Source: G963665495 sp963677785
GTDB taxonomy: Bacteria > Desulfobacterota > Desulfovibrionia > Desulfovibrionales > Desulfovibrionaceae
Reading direction: 5' to 3'
NCBI GenBank assembly: GCA_963677785.2
Contig: CAXXDH010000001.1
Span: 620,001 to 684,000, forward strand
Length of the DNA: 64,000 bases
Part shown: positions 26,338-35,028 of the stretch, in pieces
Position numbering within the stretch: position 1 is the stretch's first letter
Layout: each line of letters opens with the position of its first letter
Program-made: the position numbers and the translations under genes
Notes under the pieces: generated by a model
Databases searched by the model: none
Seen by the model: the letters and a program-made list of their open reading frames with translations, nothing else
Told to the model about the DNA's origin: nothing

Positions 26338-28900
26338 AACTTAACCTCTCTTGCTGTTGTCTGATTGCCGCAAGCTTGCTTTCCAGATCCGCCACACCGT
26401 CCACAACCGCCTGACGCACCGCCGGAGCAGCCTGGGCCGCGTCCTGGCCGTTGACCGTGACATTGATGACGATATTAATTCCGTCACCGCCCCGTGGTTT
26501 GGCAGACATGGAAGGCAGATCCGGCAGGCTTGGCAGGGACATTTGCCGCGGGCCGCTGGTGTCCATGCTCAGTCCGCCGAACCCGGCCACGCCAAGGTGT
26601 TGGGCCGCGACCCCAAGCATTTGCAGCCCGCGTGATTTATTCGTGAGCGGGACAACGGCCTCTTGGCCCGCTTCGCCGACAAGGGCAAGCGTGGGACGTA
26701 CGACGAGACCGCCCATGGCCATCTTGGGCACGTTGGCCGGGGCGGGTTCGGACGAATCGCCGGACAGCCCCAGGGCTGCACCGATTTTCCCGAGACCGTT
26801 GGACACAAAGTTCAACGGGCCGCTGAACATGTTCTTAATGATTTGTCCGATGTCGATGGACTTGATGAAGTCGGACAAGGCGGTCCATTGCTCCTGCACT
26901 GTGGTGACGAACTGCACAATTTCGAAGACCGTCGAGCCGATCGCCTCGCCGGCTCCCACAAAGATGGTTTCCAGGCCGGTGTATACGATGCCGATGGTCT
27001 GTACCGCTGATTGAGTAATGGTCAGGATGGATTGCAGCTTGCTGCCTACGCTGTCCCCCCATTGCGCCCCGGCTTGCGCCGCCGCAGTGGTGTCGCCGGT
27101 GTACTGGCCGAGCACCCCGCCCGGGCCTGTGAGGGTGGAAAAGGCGTTGGTCACGGTGTTCACCACCCCGGCGATCTCCGGGAACATGGGTTTGATCCGG
27201 TTCCATCCGGCTTCAATCCCATTCCAAAAATTAGTGAAGAACGCTTTGAGGGGTTCCCAGTATTTCCAGATGAGAAATCCCGCGCCGGCTATTCCAGCCA
27301 CGATCCAGGTCATGGGATTGGCCAGCATGGCGGTATTGAGTCCGAGAAAGGCGGTGCGTGCTTTGACAAAGCCGGAGCGAAGCATAATAGAAGCGTCGGA
27401 AACTACTGTCGCTCCATAGCGGAAAGCGAACGCTCCTACCCGGAATGCAAGCAGGCCGGCAGCTGCACTTATAACAGATCGTGTCACCATGGGATTGGCT
27501 TCTGCGAACGCGCCGATACGGCTTGTAAGTCCGGCGAACAATACGGCGCCTTGTCCCACAACAGGCACCAGATGTTTGGCGATGGCGTCGGATGCTCCTT
27601 CCAACGCGATTTTCGCTGCCTTTGCTTTTTCGGACGCCGTGCCCATCATGTTGGCGAAGTCTTTATCCACAACGCCTTGCGCTTGCAGAGCGGACTGCTT
27701 GATCCTTTTGTATTCGTCCATGTTGGCGAGCATGGGCTTGAGGAAATTCAACACTTGCATGTCGCCAAACAGTTCCCCCATTTTGAACTGATCTCCACCG
27801 GTGCTACGTTGTATCTGGTCAAGGAACACCTCTATCGGATTGCGCCCTTGAGAAATGCCTTGATTCAGCACCTGCTTAATATCTACTCCCAGCATCTGAA
27901 ACCGCTTCACTGTTTCCGGGGACGTGGCTTTAGAAAGAAAGTTACGAAAATTATTCGCTGCCTCCGAAGGATCTCCAGCTCCTTTCATGGCGACTTGCAA
28001 AGCAGCCCCCAAGCTGGCTACTCCTTCAATTCCTTCGACGCCTAGCGCCTTTGCCGATGCAGTAAGGCTTGGAAAATACTGGGCCATATCCTTTAATTCA
28101 AAGCTGCCCTCTTTTCCGCTTTGCGTGAGGATATCCAGAGTGCGACCAATTTGAGCAACCGGCACCTTGAGGTTGTCCATGGCTGAATAAGCAGTTACCG
28201 ACAGATCGTTAATTGCGGCCTGAGTCGCTGTTGCCGCCTTGCCGATCGGAGTGAGCAGTGCCTTTGCGGCTCCGTCTTCCATCCCTTTACCGGTCAATGT
28301 GGAATACCCTTCGAGGAGATTGCTACGGTATTGGTTGGTTGCGCCGGCAAGTTGCGTCATGGACTTTCTGGTTTTGTCAACCTGAGCTGCGGTCATGGCT
28401 GTGATATTGCCTGCGGCGCGGAGCTGATGCCCGAATTCCATAGCTCGGTTCACGGGCACGGCCATGGCCATGACCGCGCCGGCAATGGGGAGCGCCTGTG
28501 AATGCATCTCCGCGCGCACGTCCTTATTACGCTGTCGCAACCCCTGACGACCCAGAATTGCCGCGGTGCGCGATGCCTGCTGTTCAAACGCGCTTTGCTT
28601 CTCCTTGAGTTCGGCGAGGGTCATGCCGTACTCTCTTGCTTGTTTGACGGTGGCGCGGTACTGATCTCGCGCGCGTTTCAGCGCATCTTCGCTGACGTCT
28701 CCAAACTCGCGTTGCCTGGTTATGAGCTCACTAATGGCTGTCTTTTGGGCTTTGAGCGCCTTGCCCGTCTGGGCCATGCCTTGCGATTTGGCAAGCTGTT
28801 CCTGCAACACCGCGGTTTTTTTCGCGGCCGTGCGGAACACGCTGTTATAGCTGGATGCAAGGGTGGCGCCGACTTGGACGCCTATTTTCATTGTGCTCAT
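26330..28900 (-). CDS. Tail tape measure protein (TP901 type)
   Basis: At 856 residues this protein sets tail length. It begins with a helical region, then the TP901 core (about 110-440, with AMEFGHQLRAAGNITAMTAAQ and YSAMDNLKVPVAQIGRTLDILTQSGKEGSFELKDMA pieces), a hydrophobic part near 490-560 with possible membrane-spanning helices (AGLLAFRVGAFAF, MTWIVAGIAGAGFLIW) and a C-terminal part with GGLVVRPTLALVGEAGQEAVVPL, typical of these proteins. Its ATG overlaps the stop of the frameshift frame (ATGA). Hydrophobic segments may form a pore for DNA entry. Confidence 0.9.
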   Translation of the reverse strand: MSTMKIGVQVGATLASSYNSVFRTAAKKTAVLQEQLAKSQGMAQTGKALKAQKTAISELITRQREFGDVSEDALKRARDQYRATVKQAREYGMTLAELKEKQSAFEQQASRTAAILGRQGLRQRNKDVRAEMHSQALPIAGAVMAMAVPVNRAMEFGHQLRAAGNITAMTAAQVDKTRKSMTQLAGATNQYRSNLLEGYSTLTGKGMEDGAAKALLTPIGKAATATQAAINDLSVTAYSAMDNLKVPVAQIGRTLDILTQSGKEGSFELKDMAQYFPSLTASAKALGVEGIEGVASLGAALQVAMKGAGDPSEAANNFRNFLSKATSPETVKRFQMLGVDIKQVLNQGISQGRNPIEVFLDQIQRSTGGDQFKMGELFGDMQVLNFLKPMLANMDEYKRIKQSALQAQGVVDKDFANMMGTASEKAKAAKIALEGASDAIAKHLVPVVGQGAVLFAGLTSRIGAFAEANPMVTRSVISAAAGLLAFRVGAFAFRYGATVVSDASIMLRSGFVKARTAFLGLNTAMLANPMTWIVAGIAGAGFLIWKYWEPLKAFFTNFWNGIEAGWNRIKPMFPEIAGVVNTVTNAFSTLTGPGGVLGQYTGDTTAAAQAGAQWGDSVGSKLQSILTITQSAVQTIGIVYTGLETIFVGAGEAIGSTVFEIVQFVTTVQEQWTALSDFIKSIDIGQIIKNMFSGPLNFVSNGLGKIGAALGLSGDSSEPAPANVPKMAMGGLVVRPTLALVGEAGQEAVVPLTNKSRGLQMLGVAAQHLGVAGFGGLSMDTSGPRQMSLPSLPDLPSMSAKPRGGDGINIVINVTVNGQDAAQAAPAVRQAVVDGVADLESKLAAIRQQQERLSFG

Positions 28901-29070
28901 TTCCTTTCCATTTCCTTGCGTTCGGCTTCGTTTATTTCTTCAGCGGCTTTGCCCCAGACAAAGAGTTCCTTCAGGTCCATTTCCAAAAAGGTATTAATAT
29001 CTGACCGGGTGTAGCGGGCCAGCCCGATGATGTAGCGCCGCAGCTCGTCCGCATCGGGCTGGGTTGCCAA
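28897..29070 (-). CDS. Tail chaperone E'-like frame, reached by -1 frameshift
   Basis: This 57-codon frame (possible TTG start at 29070) encodes LRRYIIGLARYTRSDIN...KEMERK. The same frame is open upstream past the end of the chaperone gene to the slippery site at 29097-29103, with no stop. The main product is therefore probably a fusion: 93 codons of the chaperone frame, then a -1 shift and this frame, 159 residues in all (29375 to 28897). In lambda (G/GT) and P2 (E/E') the equivalent fusion is needed for tail assembly. The stop overlaps the tape measure ATG. Confidence 0.75.
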   Translation of the reverse strand: MATQPDADELRRYIIGLARYTRSDINTFLEMDLKELFVWGKAAEEINEAERKEMERK

Positions 29071-29087
29071 AACCCTGCCGGGCGAAA

Positions 29088-29375
29088 CTATCCGGCCAAA
29101 AAAGTGGCGTAGACCCCCTGAATTTTGCCGTAATCAGACGCGTCCAGTTCGGCGATAACGTCGAAAGGCTGGGTGGTGATGATGGCGAAGACATTGGCTT
29201 CGTATTTGGCTACGTTGCTACCGCCTTGCTCTTGCGCTTCGATAAGATCACGAACTTTTGGACGGCGGAAGATCTCCAGCTTTGTGATGGTGTCGGCGCC
29301 GTCCTGGACGGGGTAGGCAAGATCCACGGTGGCGATGGGTGTTTTCTTCTCGGGGGTGGTGTTTTCAACGGACAT
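29088..29375 (-). CDS. Tail assembly chaperone (gp41/E-like)
   Basis: The 95-residue product precedes the tape measure gene and has the pattern of the Mu gp41/P2 gpE chaperone class: TVDLAYPVQDGADTIT, then LEIFRRPKVRDLIEAQEQG and ANVFAIITTQPFDVIAELDASDY. It keeps the tape measure soluble while the tube assembles. Near its 3' end a slippery heptamer permits a shift into the next frame. Its start codon lies 41 bases after the tube gene. Confidence 0.83.
   Translation of the reverse strand: MSVENTTPEKKTPIATVDLAYPVQDGADTITKLEIFRRPKVRDLIEAQEQGGSNVAKYEANVFAIITTQPFDVIAELDASDYGKIQGVYATFLAG
29097..29103 (-). promoter_or_regulatory. Slippery heptamer T TTT TTG for -1 ribosomal frameshifting
   Basis: On the - strand the zero-frame codons are ACT TTT TTG, so the heptamer T TTT TTG has the X XXY YYZ form. 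The zero frame ends three codons later at TAG (29090-29088), while the -1 frame stays open to 28897. The site is at the position where lambda and P2 tail chaperone genes shift. Confidence 0.8.
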
Positions 29376-29416
29376 GACGGTTTCCTTTTGGGGTAATAAT
29401 TGTTTGGTTGGGCGAG

Positions 29417-29992
29417 TTACGCGGTATTGACGATGCGGTTGTAGGTCTGCTGCCAGTCGTCATCCACGGAGCCTTCGTAACCCAAGGCCGCGCGGACAGG
29501 AGCGAGGTAGTCGGTTCCAAGGATGGTCAACTTGAAATCAAGCGGTGAGACCTCGAAGACTTCTTGATTGTCGATGAAAGAACGCAGGTAGTAGCAGGCG
29601 TATTCCTGCTCCGCGTCTTTGGGCTTGCCTGTTTCAAGTTTTCCGAGGCCCGCTTTTTTAGGGGTGACGATCATCTCGGTTTTCACGGCTTGTACGGCGA
29701 TTTGCGATTTGTTGCTGTCCAGCACCTGGACGGCTTCGCGGGCTGTTACGGTGTGGCGGATGGGCGCGGCAAGCCCATAGCCCTGTTTTGTCATGGACCG
29801 GAAGCCCCAGGATACGGTCATGGCTTTGACCATGCCCACGGCCACGGCTTCGATTTCTCCGCCGATTCCGGCGCCTTGAATAGACTCGGCCATATACTCG
29901 ACATCCGGGAGCTGGATGCTGGACGTGGTGCCGTACAGCGCGTTTTCATTGGAGTACAAACGCGCGTTGATCAATATTTGCGGTATACGCAT
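29417..29992 (-). CDS. Major tail tube protein (P2 FII type)
   Basis: The 191-residue protein follows the sheath gene and matches the P2 FII family (RIPQILINARLYSNENALYGTT in pieces; then QLPDVEYMAESIQGAGIGGEIE). It forms the inner tube. The open frame extends 20 codons further upstream into the sheath gene, but GGAGG lies six bases before the ATG at 29992, and this start gives the family N-terminus. Confidence 0.9.
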   Translation of the reverse strand: MRIPQILINARLYSNENALYGTTSSIQLPDVEYMAESIQGAGIGGEIEAVAVGMVKAMTVSWGFRSMTKQGYGLAAPIRHTVTAREAVQVLDSNKSQIAVQAVKTEMIVTPKKAGLGKLETGKPKDAEQEYACYYLRSFIDNQEVFEVSPLDFKLTILGTDYLAPVRAALGYEGSVDDDWQQTYNRIVNTA

Positions 29993-30002
29993 AGTGCCTC
30001 CA

Positions 30003-31481
30003 TTAGGCCGCGCGGCTGAAGAGCCGGACAAGGTTGCTGGGATCCCACTCAACTAGAAACTCGATATTCACAGCGGTGGGCGGTGGCGTCCAAAAAACAT
30101 GAAACGCGATGTTCCCGGCCATGAGGTTGACTGTGGGGTTTTCAGCTTCAAGGAAGAGGATCTTGCCTCCGAGGATCACTTCGGCAGCGGTCCAGGCGTT
30201 GAGCTCTTCTTGCGCCGACAACAAAACCCGCTGCACCATGCGACGGGTGATGTTGTCGCCGGTGACAACGTCTTCCCACATCAGCGTCAGGTGGTTGCGG
30301 TACCACGCGGTCATTCGCCGAAGGTTGATGTGCGCGTCCTTGGGGTCCTTGATGGCCGGATAGCACCCGGTGAACGGTCCCCAGGTGCGCCAGCCGCCCT
30401 TACGTTTTTGCAGGGTCATAATGCCGTTGCCGTTGAGATGGTTGGCAGCTGACCGGTTGATATTGAGCTCTTCAGAGCCGTCCACGCTGACCGCGTTGAT
30501 ACGCATGATTTTGTTGCTGGGCGAGTGGCTCGGCAGATCGTCATGTTTGTGGTCGGTGTCGGCCATTATCGCGGCAACATGGCTTGATGCGCAAAACTGC
30601 TGATCGAAATCAGTCCCCTTGATATGGCAGACCGGGGGCCAGACCGGCAGAACATGGGGCTCGGTATAAGACTGCGAGGTCTTGTAGCCGGGAGCGTCCA
30701 GGTATTTGGGCACCTGCGCGCCGGGCAAGTCCAGAATCACGGCTCCGGCATGGAATACAACATCGTAATTTTCAGCTTTGCCGATCATGACGTTGGCCAC
30801 CACGGGATCCTGGCCATAACGCGGACAGATGAACACGCCGGGAGTCTCGGTGGTCTCGGCGTAGACTTCTTCAATGAGTTCCCAGCCGGTGCGCTTGCCG
30901 GTTTCCTGGTCCAGCCCGCCCACGATGTCCGCGGCGGTGACCGCGTCGGGATCGGCGTGGTCGTAAGCCAAAGCGACCTGGGACAAAGCAACGATGCCGC
31001 CGTCTTCTAGCCGGGTGATTTTGCCGGTTGCTTCGTTGAGTTCGTAGTCCACATCGCGGGTGTAGGTAGTATCTCCGGCGCTGTTTTTCAGGACAAGGGT
31101 GTCCGGCAGGATCTCTGGATTGTCGGTTGTAAGGGTATTGTCCGCGCCGAACTGTTTCGTCTCGTCGGCGACCGACTTCTTGTGGGTGGCCGGGTCGTTG
31201 ACGCAGACGCAGATAATCGGGCCGATGCTGTAAAGCTTGAAAAAGACGTACATAACCTCGCAGAGGGTGTAGCTTTTCCAGTCGTCGGAATAGCCGAGGG
31301 TTTCAATGGCTGTTGCGAGATCATGAAAGATGTAGATCTTGTTGGCTTTACCCGCGGCGCGATGGATGGGCGCCGTGCCGACCACAAAGGGCACGCCCGC
31401 GGTGGTGTGCCGGGTAGGCTCCATGCCGGTGGCTATTTCGCGCGTCTGCACGCCGTGAAAAAAGGTGATTGTTCCGGACAT
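30003..31481 (-). CDS. Contractile tail sheath protein
   Basis: The 492-residue product belongs to the sheath family (P2 FI / Mu gpL class). The N-terminal segment (FHGVQTREI, then VPFVVGTAPI) and C-terminal domain (ITRRMVQRVLLSAQEELNAWTAAEVILGG and NLMAGNIAFHVFWTPP pieces) are typical. It builds the contractile sheath, so the virion is a myovirus. It lies eleven bases after the small gene at 31491. Confidence 0.92.
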   Translation of the reverse strand: MSGTITFFHGVQTREIATGMEPTRHTTAGVPFVVGTAPIHRAAGKANKIYIFHDLATAIETLGYSDDWKSYTLCEVMYVFFKLYSIGPIICVCVNDPATHKKSVADETKQFGADNTLTTDNPEILPDTLVLKNSAGDTTYTRDVDYELNEATGKITRLEDGGIVALSQVALAYDHADPDAVTAADIVGGLDQETGKRTGWELIEEVYAETTETPGVFICPRYGQDPVVANVMIGKAENYDVVFHAGAVILDLPGAQVPKYLDAPGYKTSQSYTEPHVLPVWPPVCHIKGTDFDQQFCASSHVAAIMADTDHKHDDLPSHSPSNKIMRINAVSVDGSEELNINRSAANHLNGNGIMTLQKRKGGWRTWGPFTGCYPAIKDPKDAHINLRRMTAWYRNHLTLMWEDVVTGDNITRRMVQRVLLSAQEELNAWTAAEVILGGKILFLEAENPTVNLMAGNIAFHVFWTPPPTAVNIEFLVEWDPSNLVRLFSRAA

Positions 31482-31490
31482 GATGTGCTC

Positions 31491-31802
31491 CTAATAGGTG
31501 TTTCTGACATACTGCGCGTTCCGTGTGAGCGCGCCGTGCTGGTGCTTAAGTTTGGCCTTGGCCTTGAGCAATGCATCAAGGGGCACAAAGAGCGACGCCA
31601 AGCGGGGATCCGCTGTCATGGCCTCGACAACAGATTCAGAAAGCACCTTGTAGGTGACGCCGTGGGTAAGTCCCAAGGACGCAACGTCCGGTCCCACATA
31701 AGCCAGGGGCACGGCTTTGAGCTTTGCTTGGGGGGTGGGTGTAGCCTTGGCCTGTTTGGGCGGCGATGTTTGTTCCGTTCTTTTACCGGTTGTCTCAGAC
31801 AT
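31491..31802 (-). CDS. Small phage protein upstream of the sheath gene
   Basis: The 103-residue product has a Lys/Pro/Thr-rich disordered N-terminal third and a more ordered rest (AVPLAYVGPDVASLGLTHGVTYKVLSE). Mu-like phages often carry a small protein of unknown role at this place between gp37 and the sheath. I cannot assign a function. The reading frame fits tightly between its neighbours with about ten bases on each side. Confidence 0.65.
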   Translation of the reverse strand: MSETTGKRTEQTSPPKQAKATPTPQAKLKAVPLAYVGPDVASLGLTHGVTYKVLSESVVEAMTADPRLASLFVPLDALLKAKAKLKHQHGALTRNAQYVRNTY

Positions 31803-31811
31803 GGTTGCCTC

Positions 31812-32357
31812 CTATTCGCCCAGAGCCGCGCGGACGGCGTCCGAGTCTGCGTTGATTTGCTGAAATTCGGATTGATAGAAGCTTTGCACTCGAACCGAAG
31901 TGGTGATCGCCATGACGGCCACGGATTCGTTGGTCCAGGCCACGTGCCAGGACTTGGGGACAAAACTTTGCACGTTGCCCACGGGCTGAGACGCGGCGAG
32001 CAATACACTGACGCGGTCCACCAGATCCCAGGCGCCGGGTTCGTATGCGTCGCCGCGCGCGGCAAGGCCTGGTTCGCGATGATTTGCAGCGGCGCAGAGC
32101 ACGACAATGCTCAGTTCATGGTCCAGTTTGAGAGGCTGTGACGTATCGAACGAACCGCCTGGAAAGTAGGTGCCAAGAGCTGGAAAACTGTAAAACATCC
32201 GTTCTGCCTGGGCGCGGCTGTCCTTGTCGGCGCGGGCGGACAGCGCGGGAATCTTGTGGATGTTGCCCCGGCAGTGGCGGGCTATCCAGGGATCGGACAT
32301 CAGGAGCTTGTGCATGACGTCTTCCACGTCGCTGATTCGGACAATGGGCATGTTCAT
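31812..32357 (-). CDS. Mu gp37-like protein (DUF1834)
   Basis: The 181-residue product has the size, order and pattern of Mu gp37, which lies between the virion morphogenesis protein and the sheath and is thought to act at the tail terminator or head-tail joining step. It begins ISDVEDVMHKLLMSDPW and has a central LDHELSIVVLCA strand region. It overlaps the previous gene by four bases. Confidence 0.68.
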   Translation of the reverse strand: MNMPIVRISDVEDVMHKLLMSDPWIARHCRGNIHKIPALSARADKDSRAQAERMFYSFPALGTYFPGGSFDTSQPLKLDHELSIVVLCAAANHREPGLAARGDAYEPGAWDLVDRVSVLLAASQPVGNVQSFVPKSWHVAWTNESVAVMAITTSVRVQSFYQSEFQQINADSDAVRAALGE

Positions 32358-32797
32358 CTTGCGATCCTGTGGAGCAGCTTAAGCACGGAGGCTTCTATGG
32401 CTGTTTTGTCTATGGTTTGTTCGTCGGGCATGAAGGTGCGCGCCGGCAGATCAGTTGCCAGATTGCGTCCGGCTTTGCCTCCGAAATTATGGACAGCCGC
32501 ATAGACAACGTTGGTGCCGACCATGACCTTTTCCGGGTAGACTTCGGACGTGATGGAGTTGCGCAGGTCGCCGGTATCCTGAAGCGTCCTGCCTTCCTGC
32601 TCCAGCGCGCGAACGGACTGTTCCCAGGCATTGCCGTCCGGCGATTCCTCGGCTTTAAAAGCGGCCAGAACCTGACCGCGTACAACCTGCCCTATGGTAC
32701 GCAGCGCGGGCTTGAGGTTGCCCATGCGCGCGAAGCTATCGAGTTGCTCGATCCAGGCCGCGTCATCGAGCTTATACGTTAGGGCCACGCCGGACAT
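32354..32797 (-). CDS. Virion morphogenesis / tail completion protein (P2 gpS, Mu gpG type)
   Basis: The 147-residue product matches the phage virion morphogenesis family: ALRTIGQVVRGQVLAAFKAEESPDG, then RTLQDTGDLRNSITSEVYPEKVMVGTNVVYAAVHNFGG in pieces, ending with LPARTFMP. The family completes the tail and stabilises the head-tail connection. It is coupled by overlaps to both neighbours. Confidence 0.88.
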   Translation of the reverse strand: MSGVALTYKLDDAAWIEQLDSFARMGNLKPALRTIGQVVRGQVLAAFKAEESPDGNAWEQSVRALEQEGRTLQDTGDLRNSITSEVYPEKVMVGTNVVYAAVHNFGGKAGRNLATDLPARTFMPDEQTIDKTAIEASVLKLLHRIAR

Positions 32798-33249
32798 TAA
32801 TAGCCCTCCATATTGATGACGGGTTTGCTATCCGTGACCACGGATATGGTGTTGTCCGCAGCCGGAGAAGATTCTCCGGTGGATTCGTCCGGCTCGGGCA
32901 GGTCCATGGATCCTTTTGCTATCTGTTGCAGGATGGAGCGATAGTACTTGATATCCTCCACCCACTGATCGGAAAGCTTAAGGTGAGGTTTATTGCGATA
33001 GAGATAGTAGACGCCGAGCATTTTGGAGATGGTGTGCAGGATGCCCGGCGTGGGGTTTCTGGGGGTGACGTACCGCGCGGCAATCAAGCCGTTGATCTCA
33101 CCGTCGGCGCGTTCGATGACTTCAGCCACCTTGGCCCTGAGTTGGGCGTCTGCCAAATCCTCGGGCCGGTGCTCGTCCGTGGTGGTGAGCTGAATAATTT
33201 CGCGGCTGTCCAGAATGGCGGCGATGTCGTCTATGCTGCTGTAGGCCAT
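32797..33249 (-). CDS. Mu gp36-like head-tail connector (DUF1320)
   Basis: The 150-residue protein matches DUF1320 (Mu gp36), with the N-terminal YSSIDDIAAIL, the helical EVIERADGEINGLIAARY and LHTISKMLGVYYLYRNK segments. These proteins sit below the portal as connectors. The C-terminal 40 residues are acidic and serine rich, probably disordered. It is the first gene after a 150-base gap that separates the head genes from the tail genes. Confidence 0.82.
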   Translation of the reverse strand: MAYSSIDDIAAILDSREIIQLTTTDEHRPEDLADAQLRAKVAEVIERADGEINGLIAARYVTPRNPTPGILHTISKMLGVYYLYRNKPHLKLSDQWVEDIKYYRSILQQIAKGSMDLPEPDESTGESSPAADNTISVVTDSKPVINMEGY

Positions 33250-33269
33250 TTCGAGTCTCTCTCGCTTGG

Positions 33270-33372
33270 TTAAGACTAGTTTAAGACTAGTCTTAATGAT
33301 TTTCGGGACCCCTAGCCTGCCAGAGAGGGGCGTAGGTCTCTGACAGGCGTTTACAGGGCATCCCGAGGGGTC
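33270..33372. repeat. Palindrome and nested inverted repeats between capsid and tail genes
   Basis: A perfect 16-base palindrome TTAAGACTAGTCTTAA lies at 33281-33296, next to a half copy at 33270-33279. Beside it, CCTGCCAGAGA (33316-33326) pairs with TCTCTGACAGG (33337-33347) with one mismatch, and GACCCCT (33307-33313) pairs with AGGGGTC (33366-33372) outside it. This fits a structured RNA or processing site that sets capsid against tail expression, plus an operator. Confidence 0.6.
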
Positions 33373-33399
33373 ATGGAGGTAACTTGCCGATATAGTGCG

Positions 33400-34422
33400 C
33401 TATTCTCCTGGCTGCTCCGCTGGCTGCTCCGTAAGGACCTTGGCTTTGCACACGGATTTGGGCGCGATGCCGGGCAAAGGTTTGGACTCGGACAACAGCT
33501 CCCATTTGCGGCGGTCTTTGTTGTTCAAGCAGACAAAGAGCGGCAACGGCTGTAGATTGCTGCGCATGTCGTCCAGGGCCGTGTAGTTCATTGTCGTGTA
33601 GCCCTTGGAAATGACGCGAATTTCATCCGCCGGGAGTTTGGACACGGTGGCGCCGGTCTGGGGGTGGGTGTAGACTTCGGACATTTCTTTAATCACAAAG
33701 CTCGGCACTTTGATAGTGCCGTCATCAGCGAGCTTGAAGACTACCTGCGAGTCCTTGGTGGTGGACTGCATGAGCTTGAGAATGAGGATAAAGACTTTCT
33801 CGCCCAGATAGACGACTTTTTGTCCTCCGAAGCCGGCGCGATCAAGCTTGGTGGCCATGGCCTTCAGATCCATATAGATATGGGTCAGGGTGGCGTCTGC
33901 ATGATTCCACGCAACTTCAGGCGCGTATTCCTGAATGGTGTCGCCGTAGCTGACCTCGTAGGTGATCATCTCGCCGGTATCGAGCTTCTTGGGCCAAGTG
34001 ATCTTTCCGTTGAATGCCGCTTGCGAAGCCAGGGCTTCGTTGGTGGCGCTGACCGTGAGACGTCCGGCCTGAATGGATTCGTTGACCCATTGCTCTCTGG
34101 AACCCATGTCCATGAGCTTCAAGTTGTTGATGGTGACGCCGTCCACATCGTCCGAGACCGACACGGGCATTGGTTCGATCCAGACATTGCTCAGGTCTTT
34201 GCCGGAGATGGGGATGGGCATGCCGTTGCGGCTGATCACCGGGACGCATTTGATTGTGCGATGCAGGTGCGACAGCGGCACTAGCGGGCTGTTCCACTGT
34301 TTGCGCTGTGCGCGCGGGAATAGATCGTCCAGGACTGTGGATTCCAGCGGCGTTTCGGTTTTCAGGATGTGCTCAATACGTTGGCGCGTGTAGAGCGCCT
34401 GAATGGACGGCATGAGACTCAT
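33400..34422 (-). CDS. Major capsid protein (lambda gpE family)
   Basis: The 340-residue protein has the N-terminal pattern of the Phage_cap_E family: LYTRQRIEHILKTETPLEST and a stretch ending LVPLSHLHRTIK; this is the HK97-fold capsid subunit. Mu itself uses a different capsid protein family, so the head module is mosaic. A GGAGAT site precedes the ATG. The decoration and protease genes directly upstream complete the capsid module. Confidence 0.88.
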   Translation of the reverse strand: MSLMPSIQALYTRQRIEHILKTETPLESTVLDDLFPRAQRKQWNSPLVPLSHLHRTIKCVPVISRNGMPIPISGKDLSNVWIEPMPVSVSDDVDGVTINNLKLMDMGSREQWVNESIQAGRLTVSATNEALASQAAFNGKITWPKKLDTGEMITYEVSYGDTIQEYAPEVAWNHADATLTHIYMDLKAMATKLDRAGFGGQKVVYLGEKVFILILKLMQSTTKDSQVVFKLADDGTIKVPSFVIKEMSEVYTHPQTGATVSKLPADEIRVISKGYTTMNYTALDDMRSNLQPLPLFVCLNNKDRRKWELLSESKPLPGIAPKSVCKAKVLTEQPAEQPGE

Positions 34423-34434
34423 AGCTGTATCTCC

Positions 34435-35019
34435 TTAATCCGCGAGGAAGATGCCCGCGCGGTCGAGTTTGCGGTAGTTGGCCGGGGTGAGGGGCTGGCC
34501 GTTGACACTAAGCTCGGAACGGCTGACGCGGCCACGGCAAATGAGCTCTGCGGACGCGGCGCTTGCCGGGCAATCCCGGGCGAGCACTCCGGACAGGGTG
34601 CGCTTGTAGGTAACGGAGATAGCCGAGCCGTTTGTGGGGGCCGCGGCAAAGGTGACCGAGACTTTGCCCTCGTGGTAGTTGATCTTGCCGGAGCCCGCGC
34701 CGTCGCTGGTGATATTGGCGTAGCCGTCGTCGCTGAAGGTCTCGACGCCGTCGGTAAGGGTGAGCTCGCCGGGCAGGAGCGGACCGCCCAGGTCAAACTC
34801 AAACGTGGTCGCGGCACCGTCCCCGACGGCAAGATCCGCAGTCATGGCGAGATCGAAAGGCACCAATTCCTGATTGTGATCCTCGCTCATGAGCTGTCCG
34901 GCAGGCAAGAGCGGGAGCCCGCTTTTCAAGGGCATATGACGGATCAGGTTGTGATCGCCCACGGCAACGACCACGTCGCGTAAAGTCTCTTGTCCGATGG
35001 TTGCGTTATGTGCCGACAT
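34435..35019 (-). CDS. Head decoration-type protein
   Basis: The 194-residue protein sits between protease/scaffold and major capsid genes, as lambda gpD does. Its N-terminal half (LRDVVVAVGDHNLIRHMPLKSG, split here for length as LRDVVVAVGD and NLIRHMPLKSG) and C-terminal SAELICRGRVSRSELSVN are seen in decoration proteins of Mu-like phages; the middle holds a domain like those in virion proteins that display on the surface (TTFEFDLGGPLLPGEL). It likely stabilises the expanded head. Confidence 0.7.
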   Translation of the reverse strand: MSAHNATIGQETLRDVVVAVGDHNLIRHMPLKSGLPLLPAGQLMSEDHNQELVPFDLAMTADLAVGDGAATTFEFDLGGPLLPGELTLTDGVETFSDDGYANITSDGAGSGKINYHEGKVSVTFAAAPTNGSAISVTYKRTLSGVLARDCPASAASAELICRGRVSRSELSVNGQPLTPANYRKLDRAGIFLAD

Positions 35020-35028
35020 GGTTGCTCC

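Noticed and set aside
27011..28045. Open + strand frame of 344 codons
   Set aside because: Antisense shadow of the tape measure gene, with no motif or ribosome binding site.
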